The notes under the pieces were generated by a model. It was not told the DNA's origin, made no database searches, and saw only the letters and a list, made by a program, of their open reading frames with translations. Below, one piece after another: positions 7,551 through 15,296 of a DNA stretch of 31,397 bases. Source of the DNA: Bacteroidota bacterium (GTDB lineage: Bacteria > Bacteroidota > Bacteroidia > Flavobacteriales_F > PHOS-HE28); NCBI GenBank assembly GCA_023412755.1, contig JAEZCB010000154.1, positions 1-31,397 on the forward strand. The letters run 5' to 3'. Each line of letters starts with the position of its first letter. The stretch's first letter is position 1. Made by a program: the position numbers and the translations under genes.

Positions 7551-8339
7551 TTAGACCACCTGTTCCTGCAGGGCCTTGGCGATCTGCTCCTTATAGCTGC
7601 GGCCGCTTACGATCCTTTCGTTGTTGGCCATGGTGAAGATGAATTCATTGTTGCCGCTATACCGGGCGTTCCGCACATGCGCCACGTTCACGATATAGCT
7701 GCGATGTATCCGCATGAAACGTGTGGGGTCCAGCTCGGTCTCAATGGCGTTCATCGTCATCCGATACAGGTGGTGCCGTTCCTTCAATTGCAGACATAGA
7801 TAGTTCCCTTCGGCCCTTAGGAAGATGATGTCCGAGGCCTGTACTTTATGCTCCCGGCCCTTCTCCTTTATGGTGAACATCTCCACGTACTGGCTGCTGG
7901 CATGCATATGCTCCCGCATGAGTTCCAGCAGCTTTCCGGTGAGCTTGCTATTCTGGCGCATGCTTATGAAGCGCTTCGCCTTTTCAAGGGAAGAGAAGAA
8001 GCGTTCATCATCATATGGCTTCAGCAGGTAATCCACGGCGTTCACATCGAAGGCCTTCAAGGCATATTGGTCGTGCGCTGTAACGAACACTACGAATGGC
8101 ACGCGTTCCCGGCCATTGTATTGGTGCAGCATCTCCATCACCTGAAAACCATTCACGTGTGGCATCTGCACATCCAGGAACATCAGGTCTGGCCGGGTGC
8201 GGGTCACGGTATCCACCGCTTCGGTGCCGTTGCGGCATTCCGCCAGCACCTCGATCTCCGCGTCCTGTGCCAGCAGGCGTGCGAGCCTTGCACGTGCGGC
8301 AGGCTCATCATCGACTATGATCGTACGGATATGCTTCAT
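7551..8339 (-). CDS. LytTR-family response regulator
   Basis: DNA-binding response regulator of 262 residues. The N-terminal receiver domain has acidic residues in IIVDDEP, phosphoacceptor Asp56 in LMFLDVQMP and Lys107 in YLLKPYD. The C-terminal LytTR domain (about 155-260) shows ASDIIFLRAEGNYLCLQL and FMRIHRSYIVNVAHV. The partner is the LytS-type kinase encoded immediately upstream, whose 3' end overlaps this gene by 32 bases (8308-8339), strongly supporting co-translation and pairing. Regulated genes cannot be read from the window. Bacteroidota members of this family commonly sit in such pairs with varied targets. Confidence 0.95.
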   Translation of the reverse strand: MKHIRTIIVDDEPAARARLARLLAQDAEIEVLAECRNGTEAVDTVTRTRPDLMFLDVQMPHVNGFQVMEMLHQYNGRERVPFVVFVTAHDQYALKAFDVNAVDYLLKPYDDERFFSSLEKAKRFISMRQNSKLTGKLLELMREHMHASSQYVEMFTIKEKGREHKVQASDIIFLRAEGNYLCLQLKERHHLYRMTMNAIETELDPTRFMRIHRSYIVNVAHVRNARYSGNNEFIFTMANNERIVSGRSYKEQIAKALQEQVV

Positions 8340-9477
8340 TTTCGTGCTCTTTGAATTCCAGTGGGAAGGTGAGTTTCACATGGAAACCGCCATTTTTCCC
8401 GGAAATGATGTGCATGCTCGCATCACCACCATACAGCAGTTTCAGCCTTTCGTTCACGTTCTTCAAGCCTATGCCTCCGTTGGTCATGGCATGGTCCACA
8501 TCATCACAACCGCGCCCGTTGTCAACCACTTCAAGTATCAGCCGATCCCCTGCCCGCTCAGCGCGCACCAGGATCCGGACAGGTTCGGTGGAAAGATCCG
8601 GCCCGTGTTTTATGGAATTCTCCACCAGTGGTTGCAGCACCATGCTGGGCACCTGGGCGTTGGTGAGTTCCGCTGGTATCTGGTGGTCCACCTGCAATCG
8701 GTCGCGGAAGCGCATGGCCTCGATGCCCAGGTAGTTGGCCACATGGTCGATCTCCCGTTCCAACCGCACCTTGTCGCGCTGGCTCTTCTCCAGGGTGACC
8801 CTTAGCAGCTGGCCCAGTCTGCTCAACACCTTGCGCGCATCATTGATGTTCTCATCCATCAAGGCGCTCACGGTGTTCAGTGTGTTGAAGAGGAAATGCG
8901 GCTGGAGCTGCTTCTTCAGGGCGTTCAGCTGGCTTACCTGCAGCTGGTTCCGCAGCCGCAACAGTTGCTCATGTTCCTCCAGCCGCATGCGCGCATTGTC
9001 CAGGCCGATCAGCACGCCCATGAGTACCCAGTACTCCATGGTGCGGGTGAAGATGGCGGGTGGCAGTGAGTTGATCGCCCAACTGCGGTAGATGGGATCA
9101 TTGAAGTCGAAATCGCCGATGCGTACCAGGATGGAATAGTAGATCGCCGAGGTGATCAGTTCATGGAATGAGGCGATCACGAGTCCAAGTCCGATATGCA
9201 CCACGATGTGATCCAGCTGCGGTCTTTCATGGAGCGGCCAGTTGCGGAGTATGGTGTAGATCAACGGAGTGAAAAGCGCCCAGAACAAAAAGTTCAAGTA
9301 GGGGACAGGCGCTTCCCTCCACCAGCTGAATTCATCCATGTTCTTCAGGTCGCGGTACACGTACCAGTGCATGTACGCCTGGAAAAGGAAGAGCGTGGCC
9401 AGCACCCCGGCCGTGATCAGGATGGTCCGGAAGCGGATGGGGCTGCGTTGGAAGTAGTTCATGGTCCGGAGGAACAT
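8308..9477 (-). CDS. LytS/YehU-type membrane sensor histidine kinase
   Basis: Sensor kinase for the adjacent LytTR regulator. Four hydrophobic segments occupy the N-terminal 160 residues (for example ILITAGVLATLFLFQAYMHW). A coiled linker and a His_kinase (PF06580) domain follow, with KKQLQPHFLFNTLNTV carrying the phosphoacceptor His, then an HATPase_c domain with VENSIKHG, VVDNGRGCDD and GGIGLKNVNERL. No periplasmic sensor domain is obvious, so the signal is probably sensed in the membrane. The start is uncertain: ATG codons at 9492, 9477 and 9462 are all in frame. I use 9477 (389 residues). A strong hairpin covers the first two of these (9476-9508). Confidence 0.93.
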   Translation of the reverse strand: MFLRTMNYFQRSPIRFRTILITAGVLATLFLFQAYMHWYVYRDLKNMDEFSWWREAPVPYLNFLFWALFTPLIYTILRNWPLHERPQLDHIVVHIGLGLVIASFHELITSAIYYSILVRIGDFDFNDPIYRSWAINSLPPAIFTRTMEYWVLMGVLIGLDNARMRLEEHEQLLRLRNQLQVSQLNALKKQLQPHFLFNTLNTVSALMDENINDARKVLSRLGQLLRVTLEKSQRDKVRLEREIDHVANYLGIEAMRFRDRLQVDHQIPAELTNAQVPSMVLQPLVENSIKHGPDLSTEPVRILVRAERAGDRLILEVVDNGRGCDDVDHAMTNGGIGLKNVNERLKLLYGGDASMHIISGKNGGFHVKLTFPLEFKEHENEAYPYDHSR

Positions 9478-9508
9478 GGAACGGCCGCCCATAGGCGAGC
9501 CGTTCCAT
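9476..9508 (-). promoter_or_regulatory. Hairpin over the sensor-kinase start codons
   Basis: ATGGAACGGC (9476-9485) and GCCGTTCCAT (9499-9508) are exact reverse complements. CGCC (9486-9489) pairs with GGCG (9494-9497) inside, leaving a four-base loop and one bulged base (9498). On the minus-strand transcript the candidate start AUG 9492 falls in the apical loop and AUG 9477 at the 3' foot of the stem. No T run follows, so a terminator is unlikely. Confidence 0.55.
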
Positions 9509-9615
9509 TGGCCGTTCTCCCCTCATTGCTCAAGGCCATTCACATGGACCCAGCGGCCGTTGCCAAGCTAGGTCTGCGGAGTGCTGCGCCCCAAGAAAGC
9601 CGTGATGAACGGTAG

Positions 9616-9656
9616 ATACTGGGATGGTACGTTCGGTACACCGATCATCCCAATAT
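9616..9656 (-). terminator. Possible terminator after the lipoprotein gene
   Basis: Bases 9616-9626 pair with 9646-9656 over 11 bp with one G-U wobble, just beyond the lipoprotein stop in its direction of transcription. There is no T tract, and the 19-base loop is large. The rest of 9509-9615 shows no gene I can support. Confidence 0.35.
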
Positions 9657-9670
9657 GGATGAAAGGCGGA

Positions 9671-10459
9671 TCAGCCGCCAATATTGATGGTGAAGCCGTT
9701 CACTGTTATGGATACGGCACTGTCGCAAGCGCCATTGCCGAAGTTCACTACACGTGCCGGCAGTCCGGCCGGGATCACCTCCTGCACACCGCTCACCACC
9801 CACGGACAGCCAACTTCCACACGCAGGGCGGTTGTGATGGCCACAACGAAAGGAGTTCCATTCCTATTCACGCCGCTGCCTCCGCCGGTGATCAGGTAGA
9901 CATCATCGAAGATCGTGGGTGTTTCTTCTCCCTGGATCCATGTACGCACGCGTTGGTAGTTGTGGGTGCTTGTCCAGCTGCCATCCGGTGCTGTGACCGT
10001 GCCATTCACACTAACAGTGAAATAGGTCTGGCCCTGGTCATTGGGTCCAGCGTTCGTCACCGTCTTCACGCCTTGGATCAGGTGATCGTTCACATAAAAA
10101 CCCTGTGGTGTTATTGTGATCACCGTTCCAGCATCACCATAAGCTCCCGTGAAGGTGACAAGCAATTTTCCCCGGCGGGCGATGCCATCCATGCCTACAC
10201 AGTTGCTTTCACCGAAGTCCACGAGCATGGTGTGCGGCATGGCCTGCAGATCGATGTCCACGGTCTGTATGCATCCAGAGGCCCCATTCTTCTGAGCTGC
10301 ATCGGCTTGTTTGAGCACATCTGCGAAATACCACTCCGCACGGAAATTGTCCGAGGCCGCTGTATGGTCACGATCGGGCAATGGTTGGGCTGTTTCCTTG
10401 CGGCAGCCCGCCAAAAGGACCAGAAGGGCGAGCGAAAGGACGCTTGGGATTCGGTACAT
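9671..10459 (-). CDS. Lipoprotein of unknown function
   Basis: A 262-residue predicted lipoprotein: the signal sequence ends in LVLLAGC, with the lipidated Cys at residue 19. The mature part is beta-rich with paired-Cys regions. It includes a segment around GFYVNDHLIQGVKTVTNAG, a WIQGEETPTIFDDVYLITG stretch and a C-terminal GNGACDSAVSITVNG. This pattern resembles uncharacterised surface or periplasmic lipoproteins common in Flavobacteriales, but I cannot assign a function. It lies 45 bases downstream of folA on the same strand and may be the last gene of that transcript. No -7 box was seen for it. Confidence 0.8.
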   Translation of the reverse strand: MYRIPSVLSLALLVLLAGCRKETAQPLPDRDHTAASDNFRAEWYFADVLKQADAAQKNGASGCIQTVDIDLQAMPHTMLVDFGESNCVGMDGIARRGKLLVTFTGAYGDAGTVITITPQGFYVNDHLIQGVKTVTNAGPNDQGQTYFTVSVNGTVTAPDGSWTSTHNYQRVRTWIQGEETPTIFDDVYLITGGGSGVNRNGTPFVVAITTALRVEVGCPWVVSGVQEVIPAGLPARVVNFGNGACDSAVSITVNGFTINIGG

Positions 10460-10504
10460 CGGTGGTGGTTTATGGGTTTAGGACGAACAAGAATGCGTTT
10501 GGTT

Positions 10505-11014
10505 TCATCGGCGGCGCTCCAGCACTACGAATGTGAAAGGGAAAGCATGTCTTTCATCAGCCATATGATGTTCGGTACGCTTCTCTTCCCATTCATGGGG
10601 ATGGATCTCTGGAAAGAATACATCTCCTTGTACTTCAGCGTGTATACGCGTGATGTACAGCCGCTGGAGCAGATCCTGTTCCAAAGCCTGCCGGAACACA
10701 TCGCCGCCCCCGATCACAAAACATTCTTCTTCACCTGCTTTCTTCGCCAGCTTCACCGCCTCATTCAATGAATGCAGCACTATGGCACCAGGTGCCTGGT
10801 ATTCCTTATCCCGGGTGATCACCAGGTTCACCCTGTCCTTCAGGGGGCGGTATCTTGGCGGGATGCTCTCATAATTCTTTCTGCCGGAAATGATGTGATG
10901 GCCCTTTGTGGTGAGCATGAAATACTTCATGTCATCAGGCAGATGCCAGGGCAGATCGCCGTGCCGCCCGATCACACCGTTCTGCGCCACGGCCACGATA
11001 CCACTTGTGATCAT
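10505..11014 (-). CDS. folA: Dihydrofolate reductase
   Basis: Reduces dihydrofolate to tetrahydrofolate with NADPH, regenerating the cofactor oxidised by thymidylate synthase. The 169-residue protein starts ITSGIVAVAQNGVIG. It shows the substrate-binding LPWHLPDDMKYF with the conserved acidic residue, the NADPH-binding ISGRKNYESIP, and IGGGDVFRQAL. The ATG overlaps the thyA stop (ATGA, 11011-11014), so the two genes are very probably translationally coupled. This fits their shared metabolic cycle. Confidence 0.96.
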   Translation of the reverse strand: MITSGIVAVAQNGVIGRHGDLPWHLPDDMKYFMLTTKGHHIISGRKNYESIPPRYRPLKDRVNLVITRDKEYQAPGAIVLHSLNEAVKLAKKAGEEECFVIGGGDVFRQALEQDLLQRLYITRIHAEVQGDVFFPEIHPHEWEEKRTEHHMADERHAFPFTFVVLERRR

Positions 11015-11820
11015 ACGCTCACGTTGGCCTTAATGTGCGGATGCGGATCATAATCCTCCAGCTTGAAATGCTCGAACGTGAAGGAGAATAGATCCTTAAC
11101 CGATGGATCCAATTCCATTTTGGGCAATGGCCGTGGATCACGTGTAAGTTGGAGCCTGGCCTGTTCCACATGATCGCTGTACAAGTGCACATCGCCGAAG
11201 GTGTGGATGAATTCGCCCGGCTGGAGTTCGCAGACCTGTGCGACCATGAGGGTGAGCAAGGCATAGCTGGCTATGTTGAATGGCACCCCCAGGAAAGTAT
11301 CCGCACTGCGCTGGTAGAGCTGGCAGCTCAACTTCCGCTGTCCCGCCGAACCCGCCGAGGTGTAGAATTGGAACAGCGCGTGGCAGGGTGGCAGCGCCAT
11401 GTTGTCAACGTCCGCCGGGTTCCAAGCGGTCACTATCAGGCGGCGGCTATCTGGGTTCCGCTTGATCATGTCCACCACCTTGGAGATCTGGTCTATGCTT
11501 GGGCCATTCGGTGTGGGCCAGTTGCGCCATTGGTAGCCATAGACCGGCCCAAGGTTGCCATTCTCATCCGCCCACTCATCCCAGATCCGCACGCCATTCT
11601 CCTGGAGGTAGCGTACGTTGGTATCGCCTTTCAGGAACCAGAGCAATTCATGTATGATGCTCCTGACATGGAGTTTCTTCGTAGTGAGCAGCGGGAATCC
11701 TTCCTGCAGGTCGAAACGCATCTGATACCCGAAGCAACTGATGGTACCGGTGCCGGTGCGATCCTCTTTGCGCACTCCTTTATCCAGGATGTGCCGGAGC
11801 AGGTCGTGGTATTGTTTCAT
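11011..11820 (-). CDS. thyA: Thymidylate synthase
   Basis: Methylates dUMP to dTMP using methylenetetrahydrofolate. The 269-residue length suits a ThyA without the larger insertions seen in some species. Visible motifs are RTGTGTISCFGYQMRFDL near the N-terminus (dUMP phosphate Arg), the active-site Cys146 in ALPPCHALFQFY, and SCQLYQRSADTFLGVPFNIA. It lies 17 bases downstream of the ClC gene and overlaps folA by four bases. A weak -7-like sequence (TAACTTAG on minus, 11833-11840) overlaps the ClC stop codon, so it may have its own promoter as well as readthrough. Confidence 0.97.
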   Translation of the reverse strand: MKQYHDLLRHILDKGVRKEDRTGTGTISCFGYQMRFDLQEGFPLLTTKKLHVRSIIHELLWFLKGDTNVRYLQENGVRIWDEWADENGNLGPVYGYQWRNWPTPNGPSIDQISKVVDMIKRNPDSRRLIVTAWNPADVDNMALPPCHALFQFYTSAGSAGQRKLSCQLYQRSADTFLGVPFNIASYALLTLMVAQVCELQPGEFIHTFGDVHLYSDHVEQARLQLTRDPRPLPKMELDPSVKDLFSFTFEHFKLEDYDPHPHIKANVSV

Positions 11821-11837
11821 GGTGGTGGCAGGCTAAG

Positions 11838-13280
11838 TTAGACCTTCCGGCGCGGCCGTTCCTGTGGCGGGCCGCCTTCCAATGGCAAAGCCGTTTGTTC
11901 TTCAATGGGGCGATCCGGCAGCGACTTCAGCAGCCGTTCCTTCATCCGCTCGTAATAGCTCTTGCGATCAATGGTGAAGGCGATGAGATAGCCGATCATG
12001 GCCGCATACATCAACTGGAAGATCGCGGAATGCCGGTCGGTCATTTCCAGCACCAGAATGGCACTGGTGAAGGGCGACCGGGTAACACCGCTCAGGAAGG
12101 CCGTCATTCCCGCAAGGACCAGCATGTTGAACTGGCCCCGCGTAGGCTCGACCCATTGTGCCATCCAACCGCCTATGGCAGCCCCGGAAGCCAGCGATGG
12201 TGCGAATATGCCACCCGCACCCCCCGCGGAAATGGTGAATAATGGTGCCAGGATCCGGGCGCCGGCGTTGCCGGCGGTGGCATTCACATCCTGGGCGAAC
12301 AGGTATTCCTGCAGCAGGTCGTTGCCCGAACCCAGGGCATGCCCGCCAAGGAAATGGAAGGTGCCTGCGAAGAGAAAGGAGCAGCAGATCACGAAAAGGG
12401 CTTGTTCACCGTGCGTGGCCAATGATCGGCGCAACTTATCAAAGAGGATGACCCCGCGGCAGAAGAGGGCCCCCAGGATACCGGCAACCGCGGCGATGGC
12501 CAGTATCTTGTACATGAAGGAGAAGGTGGCCGGCTGCAGCACCGGATAGCCCAGCATGAGGTATGGCCCCAGCAGCCATTGGGCCGTCATTCCACTAAGG
12601 ATAACAGCGGTGAGCACGGCCGTGCGGAATTGCGCGATGTGGGTCTTGGTGAGTTCTTCCACCGCGAACACGATACCACCCAGGGGTGTGTTGAAGGCGG
12701 CGCTAAGCCCGGCGGCGCCACCGGTTATCATCATCACGCGCCGGCTTACCTTGGGCCAGAATGGCGGCAGCAGTTGGTGTATGATCCGGTAGATGCTTCC
12801 CGCTATCTGCAGTGTAGGGCCTTCCCGGCCTATGGCGCCGCCGCCGAACACCATGGCGATGCTGCTGGCGATCTTGACCAGAATAATGCGCAGGTTAAGG
12901 AACCGCCATGATCTATCGTTCTTTTTTTCAGTTGCCACTTCCACGGCCGCCATGAGCTGGGGGATGCCGCTGCCTGCGGCCATGGGGGCAAGGCGTGTCA
13001 CCAGCCACCAGGAAAGAAGAAAGCTCAATGGTGCGGTGAGGAAGATCCAGCGCGGATCATGGCTTACGATGTTCAAGTTAAGGCGCTCCATCCAATGGAA
13101 GAGCTTGGCATACCCCACCGCCACCAGCGCTGTAAGTACGGCGCTCACCTGATATGGCAAGGCGAGTAGAATAAAATCCTTCGCCCTGCTGTTGATCACG
13201 TACCTGCGCAACCGTTCCAGCAGGCCCATTAGCAGCGCCTGGACCCGCTCCAAGAACATAGTGCCCTTTTCAAAGGCCAT
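11838..13280 (-). CDS. ClC-family chloride channel / H+-coupled chloride transporter
   Basis: Integral membrane chloride transporter of 480 residues (numbered from 13280). The three anion-selectivity motifs are present: GSGIP at 103-107, GREGP at 151-155 with the gating Glu153, and GIFAP in the second half. VEEL at 207-210 retains both acidic residues at the position of the proton-transfer Glu of E. coli ClC, which favours an H+/Cl- exchanger over a channel. No CBS domain is present; the C-terminus is a short hydrophilic tail. The -7 box ends eight bases before ATG 13280. ATG 13259 (MFLERVQ) would leave a more normal leader and is an alternative start. Its 3' end abuts thyA. Confidence 0.93.
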   Translation of the reverse strand: MAFEKGTMFLERVQALLMGLLERLRRYVINSRAKDFILLALPYQVSAVLTALVAVGYAKLFHWMERLNLNIVSHDPRWIFLTAPLSFLLSWWLVTRLAPMAAGSGIPQLMAAVEVATEKKNDRSWRFLNLRIILVKIASSIAMVFGGGAIGREGPTLQIAGSIYRIIHQLLPPFWPKVSRRVMMITGGAAGLSAAFNTPLGGIVFAVEELTKTHIAQFRTAVLTAVILSGMTAQWLLGPYLMLGYPVLQPATFSFMYKILAIAAVAGILGALFCRGVILFDKLRRSLATHGEQALFVICCSFLFAGTFHFLGGHALGSGNDLLQEYLFAQDVNATAGNAGARILAPLFTISAGGAGGIFAPSLASGAAIGGWMAQWVEPTRGQFNMLVLAGMTAFLSGVTRSPFTSAILVLEMTDRHSAIFQLMYAAMIGYLIAFTIDRKSYYERMKERLLKSLPDRPIEEQTALPLEGGPPQERPRRKV

Positions 13281-13288
13281 TTGGCGCG

Positions 13289-13296
13289 CAAAACTA
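13289..13296 (-). promoter_or_regulatory. -7 box (TAGTTTTG on minus) for the ClC gene
   Basis: CAAAACTA on the plus strand is an exact TAnnTTTG on the minus strand, eight bases from ATG 13280 and 29 from ATG 13259. It may drive the whole ClC-thyA-folA-lipoprotein run. Confidence 0.5.
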
Positions 13297-13487
13297 CCCG
13301 CTGGCCGCAGGCGGAACCTCCATTGGGTAGGAAAGACATCAACAGATCATAAGGTTGTTTCAACAGTGGAGACGCCAGAGGATCGTGGTGGGTTTTCCGC
13401 AAGCGGATGGTGGTGCTGGTCCATGCTTCGCTTAGGCAGCCGCGGGAACCACCCGATCGGAACCGAAGTTGAGGTGAGGGCGCTGGT

Positions 13488-14702
13488 ATGGAGATCCCCC
13501 AGAGAAACCACCTTAAGCGCTTCAATCAGATCATGCTGGCCATCGTGCTGGTCTTTGGGGTGATGTATTTCGCAGGCGAGTTCCTCATTCCAGTGATCTT
13601 TTCCGTGCTTATCGCCACTTTGCTGCTTCCATTCTGTGAATGGCTGGAGCGGCGCGGTGTGGCTCGCGGCCTGGCGGCCACCATCAGCGCGGTGAGCCTA
13701 TTGCTCTTGCTATTGGTGCTGGTGGGCTTCATCGCATGGCAGGTGAGTGAATTCGCGGAGGATGCGCCAGGGTTGAAGAAGCAATTGTTGGAGCATGTGG
13801 GTGCGGGTCAGGAATTCCTTCGCTCCAACTTCGGCGTTACCGTGGAAGATGCACCTGAACAGGAAGATGGGAGTGATGGGGGTAATACGGCCGAAGGAGT
13901 GGATGGGGCGGGGAACACCACGCAAAATGGCGCCATGCAGGAGGAGAATGGTGGTAACGGTGGCAAGGGGGAGGAGGAGCGTACCATTCCCATGGTGGAG
14001 GCATTCAAGTACCTCTTCGAGGTGATGAAGGTCGGATTCGGCACGCTCTTCACACTCATGATCATGTTCGCCTACATCATCCTGTTCCTGTATTACCGCC
14101 GGCGTTTGCGCGATGCGGTGGTGATGATCTTCCCCGAGCATAGGAAGGAGCGAACCAAGCACGCGTTGCGTGAGGCAGGTGTTGTTGGGCAGAGCTATCT
14201 GGGAGGCATGTTGATCGTGACCACCATACTTGGCATTTTGAATTCAACATGGCTTTATCTGATCGGTATAGAGCATGCCCTGCTTTTTGGATTTCTCGCC
14301 GGCTATCTCAACTTCATTCCCTTCATCGGCACGATCGTGGGCAGCCTGCTTCCGATCGGCATGGCGCTGCTCACGGAAAGTACGGTGGTGCCAGCGCTGC
14401 TCGTGGGTGCCGCTTTCACCTTCAACCAGATCCTGGAGGAGACCCTGCTGACACCGAAGATCGTAGGGGATAAAGTGAATGTGAATCCCTTGTTCATCAT
14501 CGTAGCCATCGTGTTGGGCAATATGGTCTGGGGCATCCCGGGGATCATCCTCTTTATTCCGCTCACCGCGATCGCCAAGATCATATTCGATCATGTGGAG
14601 GAATTGAAGCCCTTGTCTCATTTCCTCGGCCAGCAGCCGGACGAAGGCCCCACGCTTTTCCGGAAGTTGCGGCAAAGAATCTTTCCCCAGAGGTCACGTT
14701 GA
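13488..14702 (+). CDS. AI-2E family transporter (PerM-like permease)
   Basis: A 404-residue inner-membrane protein of the AI-2E transporter family (PF01594), with about eight hydrophobic segments. The C-terminal half contains the typical FLAGYLNFIPFIGTIVGSLLP and GNMVWGIPGIILFIPL stretches. The substrate cannot be inferred; family members have been linked to autoinducer-2 export or Na+/H+ exchange. Between the first membrane pair and the third segment there is a hydrophilic, low-complexity insertion, about residues 120-166, rich in Gly, Asn, Glu and Asp (for example QEENGGNGGKGEEE). It starts 207 bases from the divergent ClC gene; no exact -7 box was found for it. Confidence 0.9.
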   Translation: MEIPQRNHLKRFNQIMLAIVLVFGVMYFAGEFLIPVIFSVLIATLLLPFCEWLERRGVARGLAATISAVSLLLLLLVLVGFIAWQVSEFAEDAPGLKKQLLEHVGAGQEFLRSNFGVTVEDAPEQEDGSDGGNTAEGVDGAGNTTQNGAMQEENGGNGGKGEEERTIPMVEAFKYLFEVMKVGFGTLFTLMIMFAYIILFLYYRRRLRDAVVMIFPEHRKERTKHALREAGVVGQSYLGGMLIVTTILGILNSTWLYLIGIEHALLFGFLAGYLNFIPFIGTIVGSLLPIGMALLTESTVVPALLVGAAFTFNQILEETLLTPKIVGDKVNVNPLFIIVAIVLGNMVWGIPGIILFIPLTAIAKIIFDHVEELKPLSHFLGQQPDEGPTLFRKLRQRIFPQRSR

Positions 14703-14726
14703 TGGATGAAAAGTCCCGGCCTTGGG

Positions 14727-14734
14727 TATCTTTA
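14727..14734 (+). promoter_or_regulatory. -7-like box (TATCTTTA)
   Basis: One mismatch from TAnnTTTG, seven bases before ATG 14742. A similar degenerate sequence, TACTTTAG (15285-15292), precedes the tandem paralogue at 15297 at nearly the same spacing. Confidence 0.3.
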
Positions 14735-14741
14735 GATCACG

Positions 14742-15251
14742 ATGAGGCTGATAACCACCATCTGCTGTTCCTGCTTTTCGCTGATGCTCATTGCCCAGGA
14801 CACATTGCTCGCCGTGTATGGCAATGTGCTGGAAGCGGTGAGCGGTGATCCCATCGGTCTGGCACAGGTGGCCGCATACCAGCCTGGGGATAGTTCTACC
14901 GCCATACATACCCACACGGCGAGTGATGGCTCCTTCCTGCTTGGGATCATGGAAAAGGGCGAGCACGTGATCGAATTCAGCGCGGATGGGCATGTTTCCA
15001 AACGGGTGCTTGTGGTGGTAGAGGGCCCTACGCCCGCACAATGGAGAAGGGGCTATGGTCTTTCATTGGAAATGTCGCTTTTCAAGGACCTGCCGGATCT
15101 GGACCTTTCATTGGAGAACCGCCCGGTGGGCAAGGCGGTATATGATCGCGCTACGGATGTTTTTATCTGGGATCGGGGTTATGGCCATGATCTAAGAGAT
15201 AGGCAGCGCGATCTGCTCCGGACGTACAAGCAACAATTAAGAAAAGGTTGA
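14742..15251 (+). CDS. Secreted CarboxypepD_reg-like domain protein (first of tandem pair)
   Basis: A 169-residue protein with an N-terminal signal peptide (TTICCSCFSLMLIAQ). A carboxypeptidase-regulatory-like beta-sandwich follows at about residues 22-95 (VYGNVLEAVSGDPIGLAQV, SDGSFLLGI, VIEFSADGHVSKRVLV). A C-terminal segment reads DLDLSLENRPVGKAVYDRATDVFIWDRGY and then a basic tail. The next gene has the same order of elements, so the two appear to be diverged tandem duplicates. The domain is usually a structural or anchoring module in Bacteroidota envelope proteins; no catalytic residues are seen. Function unknown. Confidence 0.8.
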   Translation: MRLITTICCSCFSLMLIAQDTLLAVYGNVLEAVSGDPIGLAQVAAYQPGDSSTAIHTHTASDGSFLLGIMEKGEHVIEFSADGHVSKRVLVVVEGPTPAQWRRGYGLSLEMSLFKDLPDLDLSLENRPVGKAVYDRATDVFIWDRGYGHDLRDRQRDLLRTYKQQLRKG

Positions 15252-15296
15252 AGCGGACATTGGCCTTCATTCGTAGGATCGATCTACTTTAGCTCG

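Noticed and set aside
9568..9672. Minus-strand frame reading VPNVPSQYLPFITAFLG just after the lipoprotein stop
   Set aside because: It looks protein-like but is short and out of frame with the lipoprotein, with no start or signal; chance is the simpler explanation, although a frameshifted lipoprotein tail cannot be fully excluded.
9581..10771. 396-codon plus-strand open frame opposite the lipoprotein and folA
   Set aside because: Spans two minus-strand genes, one of them certain (folA), and has the His/Cys-rich look of an antisense frame.
13192..13563. 123-codon plus-strand frame across the ClC/AI-2E gap
   Set aside because: Overlaps both genes' starts, has Ser/Arg-rich low-information sequence and no promoter box.
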